A stretch of DNA of 64,000 nucleotides, taken from NCBI GenBank assembly GCA_007693965.1, contig RECQ01000036.1, positions 152,535 to 216,534 of the forward strand, given 5' to 3'. Below the pieces are notes generated by a model that searched no databases, was not told the origin of the DNA, and worked only from the letters and a program-made list of their open reading frames with translations. The translations under genes and the position numbers were made by a program. Below are positions 1 through 9,986 of this stretch, piece after piece. This DNA comes from Phycisphaeraceae bacterium. GTDB lineage: Bacteria > Planctomycetota > Phycisphaerae > Phycisphaerales > UBA1924. Each line of letters starts with the position of its first letter. Position 1 is the stretch's first letter.

Positions 1-250
1 TCAAATTAATTCCCACACCTGGTCAAGTGGACGTAAAACTCGACCAATTCGCAATCCGTCACTCTCCCAATCACGACACTCAATGTCAAGTGAGAAACCA
101 TCCATCGCGGGACATCCCGGCTGACGTTCGCTCTTGAAATGTGTATCTGGGAGAACTGATGAAGGCGCGGTGTTTCGAGTCCTCTGCGCTCCCGGCAGAC
201 CACCATCGTTCTTCGATGTCGCGGCAGACTGCAGTCAAGGCTGCCGGCAT

Positions 251-284
251 GAAAAAACCGGCCCCTGCGCGAGCAGAGGCCGGT
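251..284 (-). terminator. Rho-independent terminator of the PEP-CTERM gene
   Basis: Read leftward, a 7-bp stem (ACCGGCC/GGCCGGT) enclosing a second small stem (CTGC-gcga-GCAG) is followed by six T. It lies about 45 bases past the stop codon at 328, so it should end that transcript. Confidence 0.75.
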
Positions 285-327
285 GTACATGGTTATCAGG
301 CCATATGTGATGCAGGGAATCCCTGAA

Positions 328-1263
328 TCACCGACGACGACGCATCCCCGCAAGACCACCGAGCGCGAAGAGCGCAACGGCGCCGGGCGAAGGAATCATC
401 ACCAGGCTGAGGTACTGACCGGAGACGCTCGAGCCGGCGCCGTCAAAGACGTTGTCAGAACCGACCCAGAAGCCGGCGCCGTTGGTCCACATGATCTCGC
501 CGTTGCCGAGCATGTAGGCGCCGCGGGGGCCGAGGTTTTCGCCGGCGACGATGCCGAGGCTGTCGCCGTTCGTATCAATCTCGTAGACGCCGGAGGTGTT
601 GCCGCCCGCAGCGGAGAACCCGGCCACAAGCACGTTGCCGTTGTCGAGCTCGAAGAGCTGCTGCGGGAATCGCAGTCCCGGCGCAACGGGCGTATGGAAC
701 GTGCTCACGAATTCGCCGTTCAGATCGTGCGTATCCAGTGTGTGATCCGACAGGTTGCTGGCGAGCACTCCACCCTGGTGATTGATCACGTCAAACAGCG
801 ATGCATTGGTGGGGGTGCTGCCGGTGATGGAGGCGGTGGCGATGTCAATCTTGACGATCGCGTTGCCGGGCGCATCGTTGTTGGATCCGGCGTTGGTGAC
901 CCACACTTCGTTTCCGACGACCTCCATGCCTCTGATGTTGTCGAGGCCGCCGCCGGCGACCTGGCCGCCGATGTTGGTGATGAAGTTCCCGCTGAGGTCG
1001 AAGCGATAGACCGTGTCGCGGATCTGGTCCGATACCCAGATCTCGTTGCCGACCTGGAGCGCATGCTTGGCCGTGCTGCCGCCATCGAGCAGTTCGTCCC
1101 ACTCGAGGTAGTTCTGCTGCACCAGCGCGCCGGTGTCGGGGTCGAACAGGTGCGCCGCATTGGCTGACGAATCGACGCCGATCACGAAGGGCACAAGTGT
1201 CGCAGATGCAGTTGAAGCGGTCGCAAACATACCGATCGCTGCGAGGGATAACAGGGTTCTCAT
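328..1263 (-). CDS. Exported PEP-CTERM-like protein with beta-propeller-type repeats
   Basis: 311 aa. An N-terminal signal peptide (MRTLLSLAAIGMFATASTAS) is followed by a body with recurring V.N.IWV-type blades (for example GNEIWVSDQI, GNEVWVTNAG, GNGEIMWTNG), which resembles an NHL/SMP-30-like beta-propeller. The C-terminus is IPSPGAVALFALGGLAGM followed by RRRR, the PEP-CTERM sorting pattern: Pro motif, hydrophobic helix, basic cluster. In this family the tail is taken to mark proteins for the exosortase route to the cell surface. The start at 1263 is chosen because GGAAGGAG lies 6-8 bases upstream and the signal peptide begins there; the open frame continues to 1509 but without signal-peptide character. 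Substrate and role unknown. Confidence 0.85.
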   Translation of the reverse strand: MRTLLSLAAIGMFATASTASATLVPFVIGVDSSANAAHLFDPDTGALVQQNYLEWDELLDGGSTAKHALQVGNEIWVSDQIRDTVYRFDLSGNFITNIGGQVAGGGLDNIRGMEVVGNEVWVTNAGSNNDAPGNAIVKIDIATASITGSTPTNASLFDVINHQGGVLASNLSDHTLDTHDLNGEFVSTFHTPVAPGLRFPQQLFELDNGNVLVAGFSAAGGNTSGVYEIDTNGDSLGIVAGENLGPRGAYMLGNGEIMWTNGAGFWVGSDNVFDGAGSSVSGQYLSLVMIPSPGAVALFALGGLAGMRRRR

Positions 1264-1741
1264 ACAACAAATCTCCTTCCAGATACACGGAATACGACAA
1301 CGAGGCGCCTTCGATAGTGCAGCGCGCGCATCACGTGCCTTGATGTGTGTGGAGGGAGAGCTGTCTCCGATCTGGAACAACTCTGCTGACGTGCTTCCTC
1401 CACCTTTCAGTCGCATATTATCACAGTGTTCAGTGCAGATAAAGATTGAATCGTGCAGTTCAATAAGATTTACACTTCCAGATGGCACGATGACATGTCC
1501 CCGGCCCATGGCGCGCCCCAGCGTCTCTGTTCGCAGGCAGTGACGCGTGCATCCACAGAATATTGGTCAGCGCATGCGGCGTGCGTTGTGCGAAAAATGC
1601 ACGTCTGGCGTATGCAACCCGCAGTGTTCGCCCCCGAACATCCACGACCTCGCCTCACGAGGCCTTCGAATGGCCTCTGTAGAATGCGTCAGAGTGCATC
1701 CGAAGCCGCCCGGTCACACTGAACAAACAGGGAACAACACA
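1264..1741. other. Gene-free divergent region
   Basis: 478 bases between the leftward PEP-CTERM gene and rightward ppc. It must hold both promoters. It is more AT-rich around 1415-1480 than its surroundings. I see no RNA gene or repeat and cannot place promoter boxes confidently. Confidence 0.5.
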
Positions 1742-4477
1742 ATGGACGATCGCGTCCTCAAAGATGAAATCCGCACGCTCGCCGGCATCCTCGGCGACGT
1801 TATCCAGACGATCGAGGGCGCCGACACCCGCTCTCACCTCGAGGAAATCCGCGATCTCGCCCTCGCGCGCCGCGCCGGCGAGCCCGAGGCGGAGGCCGCC
1901 CTCGAAAAAAGAATCGCATCCCTCACAGAATCCGAGATCGACTCCCTCATCGCTGGCTTCAGCCTCTTCTTCGATCTGGCCAACCTCGCCGAAGATCGCC
2001 ACCGCGTGCGCGTGCTGCGCGAACGCGAGCGGGACCGCGACCCCGACCCGCGCGCCGAATCCATCGCCGATGCGGTGCAAACGCTGCAGCAATCCGGCTT
2101 CAGCGCCGAGAAAATGCAGGCGCTCCTCGATCACCTCGACATCGAGCTGGTCTTCACGGCACACCCCACCGAGGCCAAGCGCCGCTCGGTGCGCGAGAAG
2201 ATCCGCGACCTGCGCGAGCACATGGCGTCTCTCGACGATCCCGATCTTCTCCCCGCCGAGAGCCGGCGCCTGTGGCGCCTTGTGCGAGGCGACCTGCTCT
2301 CCCTCTGGCAGACCGATCTGCTGCGCGAGCGTCGCCCCACCGTACTCGAAGAAGTCAATCGCGCCCTCTTCTTCGCCGGCACGCTCTGGGAAACGGCGCC
2401 GCGGCTCTACGCCGACCTGCGCAGCGCCCTCCATCGCGCCTACCCCGATTCCGAATTCACCATGCCGACCTTCCTCCGATTCGGCACCTGGATCGGCGGC
2501 GACCGCGACGGCCACCCCGGCGTCACCTGGCGCATCACCGCCGAGGCCATGCGCATCCTCCGAGAGCGCGCCCTGAAGGGCCATCTCGATCAGTGCCGCT
2601 CGATCCGGCGCACACTCAGCCTCTCCGATGTGAAGGCGCCCGCCCTCGGCGCCCTTCGCCCCGCCATCGATGAGGCCGCCCGGCGCTGGCCCACCACGCG
2701 CGACATCATCGAGCCCATCGACTCGCGCGAATCGTGCCGGCGCTGGCTGCGCATCATCCAGTGGCGCCTCGAACAGACCTTCAATGTGCGCCCCTTCGAG
2801 GCCATGCCCGAAGGCGCCTACAGCGCCGGCGCCGAGCTGCGCGCCGACCTGGTGCGCATCCTCGAAGCCCTCGACGAAACGCCCGGCGGCGACGTGGTCG
2901 ACCAGCGCCTCCGCGACTGGATCACCCAGGTCGATGTCTTCGGCTTCCACCTCGAGCGCATGGATGTGCGCCAGGAGTCCTCCTGGCACACCGAGGTGCT
3001 CGACGAGATCTTCCGCGCCATCGGCGTCGCCGACCAGTATGCCTCCCTCGACGAAACCGGGCGACAGGCGGCCCTCGCCGACGCCATGAACCGGAGCGCC
3101 GAGATCGACGCCGAGGCCCTCTCAGAGAATTCACGCGAAACGCTCGCCCTCTTTCGCCTTCTCGCCGACACCGTCCGCACCGGCGGCGCCCAGGCCCTCG
3201 GCGGCGCTGTCATCAGCATGACGCACCAGCCCAGCGATGTCCTCGCCGTCCTCTGGCTCGGCCGGCATGCCGCCGCCGAGGCCGATCTTCCCGACGCCCG
3301 CCTCCCGATGCCCATCATCCCACTCTTCGAAACCATCGAAGACCTCGCCCACGCGCCCGACACACTCAACGCCCTGCTCGAACACCCGCTCTACCGCGAG
3401 CACGTCGAGGACGCCGGACGACAGATCGTGATGGTCGGCTACTCCGACAGCACCAAGGACGGCGGCTACTTCACCGCGGCGTGGAGCCTGCACCGGTCCC
3501 AGATCGAGCTGCACCGCATCTCTATGAAACACGGCGTGCGCCTCACCATCTTTCACGGCCGAGGCGGATCGCTGGGCCGGGGCGGCGGACCGGCGGCCCG
3601 CAGCATGCGCTCGCTCCCGCCGCAATCGGTCGACGGCGCCATCCGCATCACCGAACAGGGCGAAGTTCTCTCCGAACGCTACGACGACCCCGACATCGCG
3701 CACCGCCATCTGGAACAAATGACATGGGCCACGCTGCTGGTCAGCGCAGGAACCGGCGCCGCCCCCGATCCGGAATGGCTCGAACTCATGGAGGCGCTCT
3801 CCACCGAAGCCCGCAAGGCGTACCGCGAGCTGGTCGATGGCGACGGCTTCATCGAGTATTTCGAAGAGGCCACGCCCATCGCAGAAATCGAGCGCCTGCC
3901 CATCGGCTCGCGCCCGGCGCGCCGACAGGGCGCACGAACGCTCACGGGCCTGCGCGCCATCCCCTGGGTTTTCTCCTGGACCCAGAGCCGCCACATGCTC
4001 CCTGCATGGTACGGGCTGGGCGCCGGCGTCGAGCGACTGGAGGCGGCCCGCCCGGGATCGATCGAGCGCCTGCGCGAGATCTACAAGCGCTGGAGCTTCT
4101 TCGAGGGAACAATCGACAACGCCGAGCTGGCGCTGGCCAAGGCGGACATGGGCATCGCCCGGCGCTGCGCCATGATGGTGCGCAACGAGACGCGCCGGAA
4201 GCAGTTCTGGAGCGCCATCGCCGAGGAGCACGAGCGCAGCCGCCGCGCCGTGCTGGCGATCAATGGCGCCGCCGAGCTTCTTGATGGCGTGCCCTGGCTG
4301 CGCAGATCCATCGAGGTGCGCAACCCCTCCGTCGATCCGCTCAACTTCGTTCAGACCGAGCTGCTCACCCGCCTGCGTGCCCGCGGCGACAGTGACGACC
4401 CCGAGTCCGAGCGACTCCGCCAACTGGCGCGACTGTCAATCCAGGGCGTTTCCGGAGGCCTGCGCACCACCGGTTGA
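1742..4477 (+). CDS. ppc: Phosphoenolpyruvate carboxylase
   Basis: 911 aa, the normal size for bacterial PEP carboxylase. It fixes bicarbonate onto phosphoenolpyruvate to give oxaloacetate, refilling the TCA cycle. Diagnostic motifs are all present: FTAHPTEAKRRSV near residue 140 with the catalytic His, GGDRDGHPGVT, GYSDSTKDGGYFTAAW, and the Gly-rich FHGRGGSLGRGGGP with the catalytic His and Arg. The C-terminal half carries LNFVQTELLTRLR; the final residues are RTTG rather than the RNTG tail common in the family. The start ATG at 1742 fits the family N-terminus; AGGGA lies about 11 bases upstream. The longer open frame from 1547 has no family-like sequence. It appears monocistronic, 67 bases before pntAA. 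Confidence 0.97.
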   Translation: MDDRVLKDEIRTLAGILGDVIQTIEGADTRSHLEEIRDLALARRAGEPEAEAALEKRIASLTESEIDSLIAGFSLFFDLANLAEDRHRVRVLRERERDRDPDPRAESIADAVQTLQQSGFSAEKMQALLDHLDIELVFTAHPTEAKRRSVREKIRDLREHMASLDDPDLLPAESRRLWRLVRGDLLSLWQTDLLRERRPTVLEEVNRALFFAGTLWETAPRLYADLRSALHRAYPDSEFTMPTFLRFGTWIGGDRDGHPGVTWRITAEAMRILRERALKGHLDQCRSIRRTLSLSDVKAPALGALRPAIDEAARRWPTTRDIIEPIDSRESCRRWLRIIQWRLEQTFNVRPFEAMPEGAYSAGAELRADLVRILEALDETPGGDVVDQRLRDWITQVDVFGFHLERMDVRQESSWHTEVLDEIFRAIGVADQYASLDETGRQAALADAMNRSAEIDAEALSENSRETLALFRLLADTVRTGGAQALGGAVISMTHQPSDVLAVLWLGRHAAAEADLPDARLPMPIIPLFETIEDLAHAPDTLNALLEHPLYREHVEDAGRQIVMVGYSDSTKDGGYFTAAWSLHRSQIELHRISMKHGVRLTIFHGRGGSLGRGGGPAARSMRSLPPQSVDGAIRITEQGEVLSERYDDPDIAHRHLEQMTWATLLVSAGTGAAPDPEWLELMEALSTEARKAYRELVDGDGFIEYFEEATPIAEIERLPIGSRPARRQGARTLTGLRAIPWVFSWTQSRHMLPAWYGLGAGVERLEAARPGSIERLREIYKRWSFFEGTIDNAELALAKADMGIARRCAMMVRNETRRKQFWSAIAEEHERSRRAVLAINGAAELLDGVPWLRRSIEVRNPSVDPLNFVQTELLTRLRARGDSDDPESERLRQLARLSIQGVSGGLRTTG

Positions 4478-4544
4478 CGCCGCCCGGGCGGGGGCCGGGT
4501 ATACTCGCAGCAGTTCGCAATGAAACCGCTTTGCGGAGACTTGC

Positions 4545-5747
4545 ATGCGCATCGGCGTTCCACGGGAGCTCCGGAATGGTGAGACGCGCGTCGCGCTGAC
4601 GCCGGAGAGCGTCAAGCGCCTCATCGCCCTCGCCCGACCCAAAGACGCCGACCCGGGCGCCCCTTCACCACTGCAGATCGATGTCGAGCCCGGCGCCGGC
4701 GACCGGGCGAGCTTCGACGACGCCCAGTACCAGGACGCCGGCGCCCGCATTGCTGATGGCGCTGAAGCCGTCTGGCGCGAGAGCGATCTGGTCGTCTGCG
4801 TGAACCCCCCGGCGCCGGCGCAGGCGTCGCTCATGCGCGAAGGCGCCGCTCTGCTCGGCTCGCTCCGCTCCACCGGCGAGCCCGAACTCATCGAAACCCT
4901 GCGCTCCCGGCGCATCAGCGCCATGGCCTTCGAGGCCATCCCCCGCATCACCCGGGCCCAGAAGGTGGACGTCCTCTCCTCGATGGCCACCATCGCCGGC
5001 TACCGCGCTGTGCTCCACGGCGCACTGGCCTGCCCCAAGATCTTTCCCATGCTCATGACCGCGGCGGGCACGGTCACCGCGTCGCGCGTGCTCATTCTCG
5101 GCGCCGGCGTCGCCGGTTTGCAGGCGATCGCCACCGCCAAACGACTCGGCGCTGTGGTCGAGGCCTACGACGTCCGCGCCGCGGCGGCGGAGCAGGTCGA
5201 GAGCCTCGGGGCCCGCTTCCTGCGCCTGGAGGATCCCGGCGCGGAAACAGATGCAGAAACCGCCGGGGGCTATGCGCGCGAATTGACACCCGAAGAGCAG
5301 GCCGCCCAGCGCGAGCGCCTGGCCCGCCACATCGCGCAGGCGGATGTCGTCATCACCACGGCGCAGGTGCCCGGGCGTGCGGCGCCGCGGCTGATCGACC
5401 GCGCCACCACCGAGCGCATGCGCCCCGGCGCGGTCATCGTCGACATGGCCGCGGAGTCCGGCGGCAACTGCGAGCTGACGCGCGCCGGCGAACGCGTCGA
5501 ACACAACGGCGTCGTCATCCTCGGACCCGTGAACCTGCCCGCCGAGACGCCCGTCCACGCCAGCATCATGCACAGCCGCAACGCCGCGGCCTTCATCGCC
5601 GACATGATCAAGGACGGCGAGCTGCGCATCGACATGGAGGACGAAGTCGTCCGCGGCGCCATGATCACCCACGACGGCGAGATCGTGCACAACCCGACCC
5701 GCGAGGCCATGGGCCTGCCGAAATGGGAGAAGGAGTCCACGGCATGA
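4545..5747 (+). CDS. pntAA: NAD(P) transhydrogenase subunit alpha part 1 (NAD-binding)
   Basis: 400 aa, domain I of the proton-translocating transhydrogenase, which binds NAD(H) in the cytoplasm and exchanges hydride with NADP(H) at domain III. It begins MRIGVPRELRNGETRVALTP, the standard N-terminus of the alanine dehydrogenase/PntA family. The Rossmann motif GAGVAGLQAIATAKRLGA is followed by the acidic strand end VVEAYDVR. GGAG lies 7-8 bases before the ATG. The stop overlaps the pntAB start (ATGA), so the two are translationally coupled. The split into separate alpha parts is common outside enterobacteria. Confidence 0.96.
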   Translation: MRIGVPRELRNGETRVALTPESVKRLIALARPKDADPGAPSPLQIDVEPGAGDRASFDDAQYQDAGARIADGAEAVWRESDLVVCVNPPAPAQASLMREGAALLGSLRSTGEPELIETLRSRRISAMAFEAIPRITRAQKVDVLSSMATIAGYRAVLHGALACPKIFPMLMTAAGTVTASRVLILGAGVAGLQAIATAKRLGAVVEAYDVRAAAAEQVESLGARFLRLEDPGAETDAETAGGYARELTPEEQAAQRERLARHIAQADVVITTAQVPGRAAPRLIDRATTERMRPGAVIVDMAAESGGNCELTRAGERVEHNGVVILGPVNLPAETPVHASIMHSRNAAAFIADMIKDGELRIDMEDEVVRGAMITHDGEIVHNPTREAMGLPKWEKESTA

Positions 5748-6034
5748 CCGAGCTGCTGCTGGCGAGCCTGTTCATCTTCGTGCTGGCCGTCTTCGTCGGC
5801 TACGAGATCATCCAGAAGGTGCCGCAGACGCTGCACACGCCACTCATGAGCGGCAGCAACGCCATCAGCGGCATCACCGTGGTCGGCGCCCTCGCGATCG
5901 TGCTGATCCGCTCCGACGCCACCTCATGGCTGGCCCAGACCATCGGCTTCATGGCGATCACGCTGGCGAGCATCAACGTCGTCGGCGGCTTCCTGGTGAC
6001 GGATCGGATGCTGAAGATGTTCAGACGGAGGTGA
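5744..6034 (+). CDS. pntAB: NAD(P) transhydrogenase subunit alpha part 2 (membrane)
   Basis: 96 aa with three hydrophobic segments (LLLASLFIFVLAVFVGYEII; a central one from GITVVGALAIVLI; one ending in TLASINVVGGFLV). It is the membrane part of the alpha subunit that, with PntB, forms the proton channel. Characteristic sequences are VPQTLHTPLMSGSNAISGI and GFLVTDRMLKMF. The start at 5744 overlaps the pntAA stop by four bases; a GTG-initiated extension of seven residues is possible but less likely. Confidence 0.95.
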   Translation: MTELLLASLFIFVLAVFVGYEIIQKVPQTLHTPLMSGSNAISGITVVGALAIVLIRSDATSWLAQTIGFMAITLASINVVGGFLVTDRMLKMFRRR

Positions 6035-6043
6035 GGAGGAAGA

Positions 6044-6156
6044 GAGTACCGAGTACCGAGTTCCGAGTACCGAGTAATTCCGACTCGGTACTCGGAACTC
6101 GGTACTCGGATCTCGGAACTCGGTACCCAGAACTCAGAACTCAGAACTCAGAACTT
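6044..6156. repeat. Heptanucleotide repeat array between pntAB and pntB
   Basis: About 16 head-to-tail 7-base units. The left arm repeats GAGTACC/GAGTTCC; the right arm repeats the reverse complements CTCGGTA, CTCGGAA and then CTCAGAA. The array is therefore an imperfect giant palindrome that could fold as a long hairpin in the mRNA. The same family appears near 11428 and 48404. It lies inside an operon, between the two membrane subunits of one enzyme. Confidence 0.85.
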
Positions 6157-6178
6157 CAGGCAAAGCGAGCCGGCCTGC

Positions 6179-7609
<1,431 letters not shown>

Positions 7610-7661
7610 TGCGTATCAGATCAACCACAATCTCCGTCAGCGATCTTGAACCGAAGGACAT

Positions 7662-7880
7662 CACCCCGAAGGGGTGCAGGGATGTAGCCGCGGGTGGAGC
7701 GGAGTCCGTCGCGACGCGGTCGCATACCGCGGCCGACGGACGGAGCGCAACCCGTGGAAGAATGCGCCCCTTTCCTCTCTCACCCCGGAGGGGTGAAGGA
7801 AGCGCCCGCACATCCTCCGCCCCATCCGGGGCGGTTGAAATTTCAATCGTCTCCATTCCACGGGTTGCGCTCCGCCCGTC
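7662..7880. repeat. Composite dispersed palindromic element
   Basis: Contains caccccgaaggggtg (7662-7676), a related palindrome tcaccccggaggggtga (7780-7796), and a perfect 19-bp inverted pair, cggagcgcaacccgtggaa at 7741-7759 and its complement at 7856-7874, plus a ttgaaatttcaa core near 7835. Short CCCCGAAGGGG/TTGAAATTTCAA elements recur in planctomycete and other genomes as non-coding repeats. It lies between the convergent ends of pntB and the TauE gene. Confidence 0.7.
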
Positions 7881-8640
7881 ACACCACCTGCGGCAACTGC
7901 CTCCACAGAATGTACGCCCCCATCAGCACCAGAAACACCCCGAACCACTTCCGCAGCGTCGCCTGATTCACACGCGATCCGATCGACCCCCCCACCAGGG
8001 CGCCGCCCACGCCCACAGCGCCGAAGATCCCGATCACGCGCCAGTCAATCGCCAGACCCTGCCCCTCGAGAAACGTGAGATACTTGCTGAACCCGGCGGC
8101 GCAATTGAGCGTGATGATCGCCAGGCTGGTCCCGATCGCGGTGTGCATGGGCACACCCCCCAAGAGCGCCAGGGCCGGCACAATCAGGAACCCGCCCCCG
8201 ACGCCCACCAGCCCCGTGATCATCCCCACGCCCAGGCCCTGCAGGATGATGAGCAGGGCCGGCGTCGGCCGCTCGACCGGGCGCTCGCGGTCCTTCCGCC
8301 GCGCCATCATGTACGCGGCGATGAGCATGATCGCGCCCAGCATCGCCACCTGTGCGGCGCCGGGCACCCACCGCGCCAGCAGCCCGCCAAGCACCGCCCC
8401 CACCATCCCCGGCCCGCCGAAGAGCAGCACACGCCGCCAGTCCACCATGCCGCGCAGCGCCGCCCGCGCCGCCCCCGCGAGGCTGATGAGCCCCACGATC
8501 GCCAGCGCCTCGGCGATCGCCGCCTTCTCCTCGTGCCCCAGCAGGTAGACGAGAATCGGCACCGTGAGGATCGACCCGCCCGATCCGAGCAGGCCGAGGC
8601 TGATGCCGACCAGTGCGGCGCCGAGGAGCGCGTAGAGCAA
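7879..8640 (-). CDS. TauE/SafE family sulfite exporter-like permease
   Basis: 253 aa with about eight hydrophobic helices in two similar halves. The N-half has GISLGLLGSGGSILTVPILV and the C-half GMITGLVGVGGGFLIVPALA, the duplicated G-x-G-G-x-[IL] signature of the TauE/SafE (DUF81) family. Members move sulfite, sulfoacetate or other small anions across the inner membrane; the substrate here is unknown. The start is taken as TTG at 8640 because a perfect GGAGG sits 6 bases upstream and the protein then begins directly with the first helix. The open frame to 8781 would add 47 Arg/Cys-rich residues unlike the family. The stop lies at the edge of the palindromic element. Confidence 0.9.
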   Translation of the reverse strand: MLYALLGAALVGISLGLLGSGGSILTVPILVYLLGHEEKAAIAEALAIVGLISLAGAARAALRGMVDWRRVLLFGGPGMVGAVLGGLLARWVPGAAQVAMLGAIMLIAAYMMARRKDRERPVERPTPALLIILQGLGVGMITGLVGVGGGFLIVPALALLGGVPMHTAIGTSLAIITLNCAAGFSKYLTFLEGQGLAIDWRVIGIFGAVGVGGALVGGSIGSRVNQATLRKWFGVFLVLMGAYILWRQLPQVV

Positions 8641-8754
8641 GTGAGGCCTCCGATGCGCCGGGCTCGGCGACACGCCGCCGCGCCGAACGCACGCACAGCC
8701 TACAGGCGCGAGCCGGGCGACGCCGCAACGACACACCACCGCCGCGCCTGCGCA

Positions 8755-8779
8755 GAAAAAAGCCCCGCGCGAGCGGGGC
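8755..8779 (-). terminator. Rho-independent terminator of the second PEP-CTERM gene
   Basis: Read leftward: GCCCCGC-tcgc-GCGGGGC, a perfect 7-bp stem with a tetraloop, followed by six T. It sits about 33 bases after the stop at 8812. Confidence 0.9.
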
Positions 8780-8811
8780 AATTCGGAGGTGAGAAATCGG
8801 AATTGCGTGCC

Positions 8812-9612
8812 TCAGCGGCGACGGCGCAGACAGGCCAGACCGGCCATGCCGAAAAGCGCCGCGGCGCCGGGCGCGGGAATCGCTCTTGCGAAGAAATCGT
8901 CCACCCAGACGGAGGTCACGGCGCCGGATGTCGTGGAGAAGTCGTTGATCAGTCCGATGGTGGCGAAGGCGGAGAAGTCACGGTTGAACATCGCCGAAAC
9001 CGTATCGGAGCCCGCGCTGGTCCCGAGGTTGCTCCACGTCACCTGACCGTCGCCGGTGTCCAGATTCGCGGTGAGGCTCATCAAGATCCAGCGATCGACG
9101 ATGTCATCTCGACGGCCGGCATCCTGGACAGCGCCCGCGCCGAAGATGCCGGCGCCGGTGTACGACGTCCCGGCGCGCAGCTCCCCCGCGCCGTCGATGC
9201 CCATGCCGAGTTGGATGCCGCCGGCGAATCCAGTGGAAGACCCCATCTGCATGCCGACGTAACGGCCGGGTTGCGAGGCGCTGTCCATAAAGAACCATGC
9301 CGACATCTCGAAAATGTTGTTGCCGGGATCCGCGGCGAACGGCCTCGATGTCGAGTGGATCGTCGAGGTTGAGCCGGGCGCCGGATGGACGGCGCGTGCA
9401 GCCTGGTTTCCGCTGAGACTGAAGGTGTCTTCGACCATGTACCCGCCGTGCGTGCCGCTTCCAACCGTCCAGCCCGCCTGGCCGCGGAGCGCATCCCCGG
9501 CCGTGTAGTCGGGCGCCTCAAAGCCGGTCGAGAACGTCTGCGCGTTTGCAGCAGATGCGCAAAGTCCGGTCAAAGCGACAGCCCACAACGCATTCGTTGC
9601 TTGTACTCTCAT
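8812..9612 (-). CDS. Exported PEP-CTERM-like protein
   Basis: 266 aa. The signal peptide ends near ASAANAQ; the mature part starts TFSTGFEAPDYTAGDALRGQ and is rich in Gly, Ser and aromatic residues, resembling a concanavalin/LamG-like beta-sandwich. The C-terminus IPAPGAAALFGMAGLACL plus RRRR is a PEP-CTERM-type sorting tail. The start at 9612 follows GGAAGGG by about 8 bases. It has its own terminator and stands alone, divergent from nothing close by. Function unknown. Confidence 0.85.
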   Translation of the reverse strand: MRVQATNALWAVALTGLCASAANAQTFSTGFEAPDYTAGDALRGQAGWTVGSGTHGGYMVEDTFSLSGNQAARAVHPAPGSTSTIHSTSRPFAADPGNNIFEMSAWFFMDSASQPGRYVGMQMGSSTGFAGGIQLGMGIDGAGELRAGTSYTGAGIFGAGAVQDAGRRDDIVDRWILMSLTANLDTGDGQVTWSNLGTSAGSDTVSAMFNRDFSAFATIGLINDFSTTSGAVTSVWVDDFFARAIPAPGAAALFGMAGLACLRRRR

Positions 9613-9986
9613 TGTGTTCTTCCCTTCCAAATCAAACCCGTCGACACAACGTCGACTCGAGCGCGCACACGCGTGAGCGCTCTCTACTTCATGACGTGTT
9701 CAGTTGTCGAGATTTTGCGACGCCTGAACTCTTATACGAAAGGCGTCTGCATTCAAAATAGAAATCAGCGCTTACGTTGCAAGGAAATTCGATGGAGTCT
9801 CATGTCATCGAATCGCTGCGGGCAGTGTCGCCGCGATCACATTCTCACCCGGAAAACACCGGGGTGATTACGCGTTCCAAGCCCTCAGGCCGCTCCTGCG
9901 CCGCACTTGTACGGGCATAGTTTGCAGTGCGGACTCCCCATCCGCTCTGCGCCCTGTTAATGCAGAAAATCAGGTGTTCTCACTAC
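9613..9986. other. Gene-free region
   Basis: 374 bases between the PEP-CTERM start and the MBL-rhodanese stop, both leftward genes. It should contain the PEP-CTERM promoter. No hairpin with a T-run, RNA gene or repeat family was recognised. Confidence 0.4.

Noticed and set aside
328..1509. 393-aa version of the first exported protein
   Set aside because: The upstream 82 codons lack signal-peptide features; the ATG at 1263 has a strong ribosome site and begins the signal peptide.
1655..4423. Two long antisense frames over ppc
   Set aside because: Gly/Ala/Glu-rich shadows opposite an unmistakable PEP carboxylase.
4474..4505. Promoter TTGACG...TATACT before pntAA
   Set aside because: The boxes are 20 bases apart, too long for a confident sigma-70 call.
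6044..6156. CRISPR array
   Set aside because: Units are 7 bases with no spacers and switch orientation.
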